DNA from: an uncultured Clostridia bacterium
Lineage (GTDB): Bacteria; Bacillota; Clostridia; Oscillospirales; Ruminococcaceae
Direction of reading: 5' to 3'
Assembly: GCA_937901805.1 (NCBI GenBank)
Contig: CALDJI010000261.1
Coordinates: forward strand, 1 to 29,026
Length of the DNA stretch: 29,026 nt
Shown: piece by piece, positions 23,899 through 29,026 of the stretch
How positions within the stretch are numbered: the first letter of the stretch is position 1
Layout of the letters: every line of letters begins with the position of its first letter
Translations under genes and position numbers: made by a program
Notes under the pieces: generated by a model
The model's input: the letters and a program-made list of their open reading frames with translations, nothing else
Databases searched by the model: none
Told to the model about the DNA's origin: nothing

Positions 23899-24657
23899 AT
23901 GAGCTGGACCCTACAGGAACTCTTTGCCCGAAAATCTGTGCGCGTTTATGAAAAACAGCCGATTGCACAAACAGAAAAAGAAGCGATTCTCCGCGCCTCC
24001 CTGGAAGCGCCGACCGCCGGCAATATGACCATGTTCACGATTCTGGATATCACGGATCCATCCCTGAAAGAACAGCTTGTCAAAACCTGCGACAATCAGC
24101 CTTTTATTGCAAAGGCCCCGCTCGTCCTTGTCTTTCTGGCAGATTATCAGCGGTGGTACGACGCCTATTGTTATGAACAGGCGGAAGGGAAATCCCCCCG
24201 TCTGCCTGACACCGGGGATCTGATCCTCGCTGCCTGCGACGCCCTGATTGCCGCGCAAAACGCCGTAGTTGCAGCGGAGAGCCTTGGGATCGGCTCCTGC
24301 TATATCGGCGATATCCTGGAAAACTTTGAGCAGCATCAAAAGCTGTTCCACCTCCCCAAATATGCCCTCCCTGTGGCGATGCTCTGCTTTGGATATCCGA
24401 CACAGCAGCAGAAAACCCGGATGAAGCCCGCCCGGTTTGACTCCAAATACATTGTTCACGAAAATACCTATTCACGGGCAGACAGAGAAACGCTTCGCGC
24501 GGCATTTACCGAACGCGCACAGAGGGCTGGAAAGCCGGATTACAGTTATTCTCAGGAAATCCGAAACATGATGCAGCGCAAATACGAATCGGACTTTTCA
24601 AGGGAGATGAGCCGATCCGTTCACGCCATGCTCAAAAGCTGGTGTTCCCAGACATGA
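23899..24657 (+). CDS. Nitroreductase family FMN oxidoreductase
   Basis: This 252-aa protein belongs to the NfsA/FRP-like branch of nitroreductases: RKSVRVYEKQPI near the N-terminus binds the FMN phosphate. ASLEAPTAGNM and ESLGIGSCYIGDI are the further family signatures, and the long C-terminal extension (about residues 185-252) wraps the partner subunit in this branch. It probably reduces nitro compounds, quinones or flavins with NAD(P)H; the physiological substrate is unknown. ATG 23899 follows AAAGGA at about 10 bases, inside the last codons of the LysR gene. An in-frame extension further upstream only overlaps the LysR gene and is rejected. A strong terminator follows. Confidence 0.9.
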   Translation: MSWTLQELFARKSVRVYEKQPIAQTEKEAILRASLEAPTAGNMTMFTILDITDPSLKEQLVKTCDNQPFIAKAPLVLVFLADYQRWYDAYCYEQAEGKSPRLPDTGDLILAACDALIAAQNAVVAAESLGIGSCYIGDILENFEQHQKLFHLPKYALPVAMLCFGYPTQQQKTRMKPARFDSKYIVHENTYSRADRETLRAAFTERAQRAGKPDYSYSQEIRNMMQRKYESDFSREMSRSVHAMLKSWCSQT

Positions 24658-24677
24658 TCTCCGTATTTCCGCGTAGA

Positions 24678-24709
24678 AAAAAACACAGGGCAAAAGCCCT
24701 GTGTTTTTT
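24678..24709. terminator. Bidirectional terminator between nitroreductase and galE
   Basis: AAAAAACACAGGGC (24678-24691) pairs perfectly with 24696-24709 around a 4-base A loop. The A and T runs on both sides make it work for both converging genes. Confidence 0.92.
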
Positions 24710-24716
24710 CTATGCC

Positions 24717-25727
24717 TTATAAGCCGTTTGGATTCTTCCGGATAAAATTCCAGGAATCCTCGCACATCTTATCAATGCTGTATTCCGCTTTAAACCCGAG
24801 TTCTCGCTTTGCTTTGGAAGCGTCCGCAAAACTAACCGGCAAATCCCCGGCACGTCTGGGGCCCACTACGTAGGGAAGCTGTTTTCCACACGCCTTTTCA
24901 AATGCATGGAGGACTTCTAATACGCTGTATCCTTTTCCTGTTCCAAGATTATAAATAAATACGCCTCTGTCCTTTAGAGCTTTTTCTACCGCTTTGAGAT
25001 GCCCGCGTGCTAGATCGACCACATGGATATAGTCGCGGATCCCCGTCCCATCCGGCGTGTCATAGTCGTCCCCGTAAACATTCAGATGGTCAAGCTTTCC
25101 AATGGCCACCTGAGAAATATATGGCAGCAGATTATTGGGAACCCCGTCCGGATCTTCCCCCAGCAGCCCGCTTGGATGGGCGCCGATCGGGTTAAAGTAG
25201 CGCAGCAAAACCACAGAAAATTCCGGATCCGCCGTATGGATATCGGTCAGGATTTGCTCCAGCATCACTTTTGTCCATCCATAGGGGTTGGTCGCGCTGC
25301 CTGCCGGCATTTCCTCTTTCAACGGTGGCACAGATTTCTCCCCGTATACGGTCGCAGAAGAACTGAAGACAAACCGCTTAACATTGTGACGTTTCATCAC
25401 CGAACACAAAACCAGAGTACCCGTCAGGTTATTATGGTAATATTCAATCGGCTTTTGTACGGATTCTCCGACCGCTTTCAGCCCGGCGAAGTGGATGACC
25501 GCATCAATGTTATGCGCTGTAAAAATACGTTCCACTGCCTCTTCGTCCAGCAGGCTGTCCGGATAAAAGGCCACCTGCTTTCCTGTAATCTGCCCAATCC
25601 GACGTACCGCCTCTTCTTTGCTGTTGCTCAGGTTATCCACAATTACCACCTGGTGCCCTGCTTGCAACAATTCCACACAGGTATGGCTTCCTATAAAGCC
25701 GGCTCCGCCGGTAACTAAAATTGTCAT
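24717..25727 (-). CDS. galE: UDP-glucose 4-epimerase
   Basis: This 336-aa extended short-chain dehydrogenase interconverts UDP-glucose and UDP-galactose. The NAD motif GGAGFIGSH is at residues 7-15, the catalytic Tyr149-x3-Lys153 is in NPYGWTK, and the upstream SSSATVYG holds the catalytic Ser/Thr. The C-terminal half carries the GIRDYIHVVDLARGH and YNLGTGKGYSVLEV signatures of GalE. ATG 25727 is preferred, 8 bases after GGGAAG and giving the usual MTILVTGG start; a GTG 9 bases upstream also reads in frame. It is a single-gene unit with its own promoter and terminator; no other galactose genes are in the window. Confidence 0.95.
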   Translation of the reverse strand: MTILVTGGAGFIGSHTCVELLQAGHQVVIVDNLSNSKEEAVRRIGQITGKQVAFYPDSLLDEEAVERIFTAHNIDAVIHFAGLKAVGESVQKPIEYYHNNLTGTLVLCSVMKRHNVKRFVFSSSATVYGEKSVPPLKEEMPAGSATNPYGWTKVMLEQILTDIHTADPEFSVVLLRYFNPIGAHPSGLLGEDPDGVPNNLLPYISQVAIGKLDHLNVYGDDYDTPDGTGIRDYIHVVDLARGHLKAVEKALKDRGVFIYNLGTGKGYSVLEVLHAFEKACGKQLPYVVGPRRAGDLPVSFADASKAKRELGFKAEYSIDKMCEDSWNFIRKNPNGL

Positions 25728-25770
25728 AGATTCCACTTCCCTATTGACTGCGTCTCATAAAATTATATGC

Positions 25771-25799
25771 AGTGTACCATAATTTAAAAATCCCGTCAA
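25771..25799 (-). promoter_or_regulatory. Sigma-A promoter of galE
   Basis: On the minus strand TTGACG (25794-25799) is 17 bases from TACACT (25771-25776), about 45 bases upstream of the galE ATG. Confidence 0.65.
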
Positions 25800-25838
25800 A
25801 TTCATGGTTTCTCTACTTTTCTTTTTCGCTCTCTGTTT

Positions 25839-26006
25839 TATAATAAAATTATAGAAAACCTCCCGCGAAAAGAAAATGATTTCACTCCGGTTTTCAAGTA
25901 TTGCTGATTTACTTTTATTGTGTTCATCTTCTGCGCAATCATGTATACAAAGCTATTTTACAGTACAGGGAACCAGGTTTCAATCCCAAATAGAAAGGAA
26001 ATTCCT
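25839..26006 (+). promoter_or_regulatory. Probable -10 box and long leader of the HD-domain gene
   Basis: TATAAT (25839-25844) lacks a good -35 box. It would give a leader of about 155 bases containing a 7-bp inverted repeat, GAAAACC near 25854 and GGTTTTC near 25889. No known riboswitch signature was recognised in it, and a later promoter around TATACA near 25943 is also possible. Confidence 0.3.
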
Positions 26007-26672
26007 ATGCTAAACGTTACTTTTGAAGATATCCGAAACAACGAAGAAATAAAAACATATATCAGCGCGGCTGATAAGGCCCTCTCTGAACTTGGATATA
26101 CCGAACACTCCTTCGCCCATGTTACCCGCTGCGCAGAGGGTGCAAGCAGTATTTTACGGAGACTTGGATACGATCAGCGGGAATGCGAACTGGCTCAGAT
26201 TGCCGGATACATCCATGATATCGGGAATATCATCAACCGGGTAGATCATGCGCAGAGCGGCGCAGTGATGGCTTTCCGAATTTTAGACAAACTCGGTATG
26301 GAACCATCGGAAACTGCCCGTATTATCTGCGCAATCGGGAACCACGATGAATCCACCGGCGTGGCGGTCAGCGCCATTTCTGCGGCGCTCATCCTGGCTG
26401 ATAAAAGCGATGTCCGGCGTTCCAGAGTTAGAAACAGCGATATTGCCTCCTTTGACATCCATGACCGGGTAAACTTTGCCGTAGAAAAATCCAATCTGGA
26501 ACTGGATACCCAGCACAGCGTCATCACCCTCTTTTTGGAAATTGATACCACACTTTCCTCAGTAATGGATTACTTTGAAATCTTTCTCAAACGGATGCTG
26601 CTCTGCCGCAAGGCCGCAGAGTACCTCGGGCTGAAGTTCCGTCTAAATATTAACGGATTGTCCATGCTTTAA
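26007..26672 (+). CDS. HD-domain metal-dependent phosphohydrolase
   Basis: This 221-aa all-helical cytosolic protein has HD superfamily residues in order: His38 (HSFAHVTR), His70-Asp71 (IAGYIHDIGNI), His113-Asp114 (IGNHDES) and Asp132 (LILADKSDV). Such proteins hydrolyse phosphoester bonds in nucleotides or cyclic nucleotides, but no RelA or GGDEF partner domain is present to name the substrate. The C-terminal third (FDIHDRVNFAVEKSNLELD onward) is a compact extra domain. ATG 26007 is chosen because AAAGGA lies about 7 bases upstream; an open frame continues 87 bases further up without such a site. The gap before it (25728-26006) holds the galE promoter and this gene's leader. Confidence 0.85.
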   Translation: MLNVTFEDIRNNEEIKTYISAADKALSELGYTEHSFAHVTRCAEGASSILRRLGYDQRECELAQIAGYIHDIGNIINRVDHAQSGAVMAFRILDKLGMEPSETARIICAIGNHDESTGVAVSAISAALILADKSDVRRSRVRNSDIASFDIHDRVNFAVEKSNLELDTQHSVITLFLEIDTTLSSVMDYFEIFLKRMLLCRKAAEYLGLKFRLNINGLSML

Positions 26673-26699
26673 CAAACAGGTAAAATTTAGGATAGAAAA

Positions 26700-26731
26700 T
26701 TGTCGATTTTTGTCGATTTATGCGTTATACT
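26700..26731 (+). promoter_or_regulatory. Promoter with tandem Spo0A-box-like repeats
   Basis: Two head-to-tail copies of TTGTCGATTT occupy 26700-26709 and 26710-26719. Each holds TGTCGA, six of seven bases of the Spo0A box TGTCGAA, and they are exactly one helical turn (10 bp) apart, as in known tandem 0A sites. TATACT (26726-26731) follows as a -10 box with no well-placed -35, typical of Spo0A-activated promoters. Confidence 0.5.
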
Positions 26732-26763
26732 GAAATTATCCCAAAAAAGAGGGGACTTTCAGT

Positions 26764-27960
26764 ATGAAACGGTTTTTATATAGTCTTTTCCTTACAACTT
26801 CCCTGGCCTGCTTTTTATTCCCCTGCTCTGCCATGGAAAATTACAGCGATTCCTTTTCGTCGAAAATCCCATCCGAAATTGCCTCTTATCAAGGGACATA
26901 CCAACTGGTAAGCGGGCTGTTTTCCTCCATTGGATGGAGCCCGCCGGATTCGGACGGCCTTTTGCTGACGCAAAATTCCTCCAGTGCTTCCGTAACCTAT
27001 CGTATTTCCGGCGCTGATTCTATCCAATTTTCTTTTTATACCCCTTTTGCACCATTTGCAGCGCCGGATACAGAAGAACCGGAAAAATACAGCATTGGAT
27101 ATGAACTTTCCAGTGCTGTTTCCGGTGGGGAATTTCAGGTTGCAAACGCGTGCAGACTCTACTACTGCCCCAGTACGCAGGAGATCTTTTTCTCTGATTC
27201 CGGGCAGTGGAACCGAGTAATCTATGACTGGAACGACTACTGTTACCGTGCTCAAACCGCGTCTCCCTCTAATCATCTGACAGGGCTGTTCTGTAATCTG
27301 TATACCTCTGCGGACGGATCCAATTATCAACCTGCCGATTACCGGATCATCAATGTCCACTGCGCAGTGCAGGACGGCGTCTCTACTGCACTTTGCTATC
27401 AAAATGCCACGGCATCCCTCCCTGCGGGTACCAACTATATCCGGCTGGAACTGACTGGCTGCGGCCGAGTGCCGGACAATACGGGCGAACGGCTCCCCTA
27501 TGATCAAAATCAAAATATCGCCCTTGCCCAAGTGAGTTTTTCAGGTTCCGGATTGATTGTCGGATCTCCTGCTGCCGTCCCCTCTTCTCCTGAATCGTCC
27601 TCTTCCAGCCGGCCGCAAAAAGGCTCGTCTTCCTCTTCCTCCAAAAAGCCATCTTCCAAGAGGCCCTCCAAAACAGAAGGCATGCCCAAGTATGACGGTA
27701 CTGGTACAATCCTGCCTGGAACAGAAAAATCTCCCGCAACTTCCGGGCAGGAACAACAGCAGACAGATACCCCGCAAAATTCAGAAAATAGCTCTGCCAT
27801 TCAAACGCAAATTGGCCTCCCGTCAAAAGAACGGGCGGCCAATTTAGGATATTTGTATATGACTGTGTGCATTCTTGTCGTGGCGGGCGTCTGCGGCTAT
27901 TGTCTCTACCGCCAAAAACGTACTGAAAAAGAAGAAAAACAAAAACCGCCTAAAGCTTAA
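26764..27960 (+). CDS. Secreted, membrane-anchored protein with Ser-rich stalk, function unknown
   Basis: This 398-aa protein starts with a signal peptide (MKRFLYSLFLTTSLACFLFP, cleavage probably after CSA at about residue 23). An external, beta-rich domain of roughly 240 residues follows, with IQFSFYTPFAPF and TNYIRLELTGCG stretches reminiscent of jelly-roll carbohydrate-binding folds. A Ser/Pro/Lys-rich stalk (about 270-345), one TM helix (about 365-384, YLYMTVCILVVAGVCGYCLY) and a short basic cytoplasmic tail complete it. No LPXTG sorting signal is present. I do not recognise a named family. ATG 26764 has GAGGGGA about 8 bases upstream. The tandem 0A-like boxes suggest stationary-phase or sporulation control. 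Its 3' end overlaps pflA by 11 bases. Confidence 0.8.
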   Translation: MKRFLYSLFLTTSLACFLFPCSAMENYSDSFSSKIPSEIASYQGTYQLVSGLFSSIGWSPPDSDGLLLTQNSSSASVTYRISGADSIQFSFYTPFAPFAAPDTEEPEKYSIGYELSSAVSGGEFQVANACRLYYCPSTQEIFFSDSGQWNRVIYDWNDYCYRAQTASPSNHLTGLFCNLYTSADGSNYQPADYRIINVHCAVQDGVSTALCYQNATASLPAGTNYIRLELTGCGRVPDNTGERLPYDQNQNIALAQVSFSGSGLIVGSPAAVPSSPESSSSSRPQKGSSSSSSKKPSSKRPSKTEGMPKYDGTGTILPGTEKSPATSGQEQQQTDTPQNSENSSAIQTQIGLPSKERAANLGYLYMTVCILVVAGVCGYCLYRQKRTEKEEKQKPPKA

Positions 27961-28678
27961 TTCCCCGGCTGCCGAAAATCTCGGCAGCTTTTTTCATATC
28001 CTCTTCCGCAGGTTCTGGCACATCGGTTAAGAAATAGGGGCGGTTCAATTCTTTCCACTTATACTCCCCCATCTTGTGGAACGGCAGAAGTTCCACCTTC
28101 TTAATACAAGCGAAATCCTTCAGGAAATCCGCCATTTTTTCCAGCATCTTAAAATCCAGCGTATATCCTGGTACTACAACATGGCGAATCCAGACATCCA
28201 TTCCCCGCTCTTCCCGGTAACGTAAGGTTTCCAGTGCATTGCGGTTGGAAGCACCGGTAATTTTTTCACACATGGCATTATCAATGGATTTGATATCAAG
28301 CAAAATCAGATCTGCCTTGTCCAAAGTGTCCCGTACCATCTCTACAGGTATAATGCCGGAGGTATCCAGGGCTGTATGCAGCCCGTGTTCATGGCAGCCG
28401 TCCAGAATTTCTGCACAAAATTCCTGCTGAAGCAGGGGTTCTCCTCCCGAGATGGTAACGCCGCCCTTTTCAATAAAATTACGGTAGGTAACAATATCAT
28501 CCACCATTTCTCCCGCAGTAACTATTTTTCCGCCGTCAAAGGCCCAGGTGTCCGGATTATGGCAGTAAAGACATTTCAGAGGACATCCCTGTACAAACAA
28601 AACATAGCGGATCCCTGGTCCATCAACGGAACCAAACGATTCAATCGAATGGATTCTTCCTGTAATTTCCCTGTTCAT
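27950..28678 (-). CDS. pflA: Pyruvate formate-lyase activating enzyme
   Basis: This 242-aa radical SAM enzyme has the Cys32-x3-Cys36-x2-Cys39 cluster motif (CPLKCLYC) and the SAM-binding GGEP motif (SGGEPLLQ, near residue 76). It lacks the extra ferredoxin-like Cys set found in other glycyl-radical activases, which fits PflA. It installs the glycyl radical on pyruvate formate-lyase, whose gene ends just upstream on the same strand (28766). The ATG at 28678 is preceded by a G7 run about 6 bases upstream rather than a classical GGAGG. The last 11 bases overlap the converging secreted-protein gene, and its C-terminal codons contain that gene's terminator hairpin. Confidence 0.95.
   Translation of the reverse strand: MNREITGRIHSIESFGSVDGPGIRYVLFVQGCPLKCLYCHNPDTWAFDGGKIVTAGEMVDDIVTYRNFIEKGGVTISGGEPLLQQEFCAEILDGCHEHGLHTALDTSGIIPVEMVRDTLDKADLILLDIKSIDNAMCEKITGASNRNALETLRYREERGMDVWIRHVVVPGYTLDFKMLEKMADFLKDFACIKKVELLPFHKMGEYKWKELNRPYFLTDVPEPAEEDMKKAAEIFGSRGIKL
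27968..27994 (+). terminator. Terminator of the secreted-protein gene, inside pflA
   Basis: GCTGCCGA (27968-27975) pairs perfectly with 27981-27988 around a 5-base loop and is followed by T6 (27989-27994), 8 bases after the secreted-protein stop. The same bases encode KKAAEIFGS of PflA on the other strand. Confidence 0.85.
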
Positions 28679-28701
28679 AAATGACCCCCCCGGTTTATTA
28701 C

Positions 28702-28758
28702 AAAAAAAGAGAGGAGCACCGCAAAACTCAAATTATCCTGCGGCGTCCCCCTTTTTTA
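28702..28758 (-). terminator. Hairpin between pflB and pflA
   Basis: In the minus direction GGGGGACGCCGCA pairs imperfectly with TGCGGTGCTCCTCTC and is followed by a T7 run (28702-28708). It lies between the pflB stop and the pflA start, so it probably ends most pflB transcripts and lowers pflA expression by partial read-through. Confidence 0.65.
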
Positions 28759-28765
28759 CGGTAGT

Positions 28766-29026
28766 TTAAAAACGTGTATGGAATGTCCGGTTAATAACAT
28801 CCATCTGCTGTTCTCTGCTGAGCTTAATGAAGTTTACTGCATATCCGGACACGCGGATCGTCAGCTGCGGATACAGCTCAGGATGATCCATTGCATCCAG
28901 CAAAACTTCCCGATTCATGACATTGACGTTGATGTGGTGGCCTTCTTCTTTGAAATATCCATCGAGCAGTCCGACCAGATTTTCTGCCCTCTGATCTTCA
29001 CTCTTTCCAAGCGCCCCCGGTACAAT
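28766..29026 (-). CDS. pflB: Formate C-acetyltransferase (pyruvate formate-lyase), C-terminal part
   Basis: The last 86 residues are present and the gene runs off the right end of the window. The glycyl-radical loop RVSGYAVNF (Gly at residue 61 of the fragment) and the [18 protein letters not shown] stretch are the standard PFL C-terminus, ending FHTRF and TAA (28766-28768). The enzyme splits pyruvate with CoA into acetyl-CoA and formate under anaerobic conditions and needs PflA for its radical. It is transcribed toward pflA, with a hairpin between them. Confidence 0.95.
   Translation of the reverse strand: MVPGALGKSEDQRAENLVGLLDGYFKEEGHHINVNVMNREVLLDAMDHPELYPQLTIRVSGYAVNFIKLSREQQMDVINRTFHTRF

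Noticed and set aside
25845..26006. A riboswitch in the leader of the HD-domain gene
   Set aside because: No conserved core of a known class (c-di-GMP, guanidine, preQ1, fluoride, T-box) could be matched; only a 7-bp inverted repeat is present.
1..29026. tRNA or rRNA genes, CRISPR arrays, insertion sequences, a prophage
   Set aside because: No cloverleaf-like segment, repeat-spacer series, transposase or phage structural gene was seen when reading both strands.

Overview
The window comes from a spore-forming, anaerobic Gram-positive bacterium of the class Clostridia, most likely of the Oscillospiraceae/Acutalibacteraceae type. This rests on the neighbours rpsT, gpr and spoIIP, strong AAGGAGG-type ribosome binding sites with several GTG/TTG starts, a glycyl-radical pyruvate formate-lyase system, and a Re-type citrate synthase. 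All names are from reading the sequence; no database search was run.

Layout. 1-702: the tail of an unknown gene, a terminator and a decayed DUF4037-like pseudogene. 781-4147 (minus): an M20 amidohydrolase, a VOC protein and a MATE exporter. 4267-8506 (minus): an RND exporter with a long coiled-coil insert, followed by its likely TetR repressor, behind a promoter that carries a perfect dyad operator. 8692-14027 (minus): Re-citrate synthase, a GntR/FCD regulator, aconitase and isocitrate dehydrogenase. Together these would form the oxidative branch from oxaloacetate and acetyl-CoA to 2-oxoglutarate (glutamate supply). 14232-15099 (plus): an AT-rich methyltransferase behind an 18-codon leader ORF and alternative hairpins. 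15238-18283: a 50-aa membrane protein, ribosomal protein S20, the spore genes gpr and spoIIP, and a 56-aa helical protein. 18408-19198 (plus): a small XRE regulator and a TIGR04076-type protein. 19271-22752 (minus): a heterodimeric ABC exporter with one degenerate ATP site. 22983-24657 (plus): a LysR regulator and a nitroreductase. 24717-25727 (minus): galE. 26007-27960 (plus): an HD-domain phosphohydrolase and a secreted, membrane-anchored Ser-rich protein with tandem Spo0A-box-like repeats upstream. 27950-29026 (minus): pflA and the 3' end of pflB.

The most notable points are regulatory and architectural. They are the leader peptide with mutually exclusive hairpins before the methyltransferase, the coiled-coil RND pump without a visible partner, the dyad-rich citrate synthase promoter, the tandem 0A-like boxes, and a plus-strand terminator written inside the coding end of pflA. 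Two short protein genes (50 and 56 aa) are well supported by promoters, ribosome binding sites and terminators. No rRNA, tRNA, CRISPR array or insertion sequence was seen. No gene-free stretch exceeds about 300 bases; the longest is 25728-26006.
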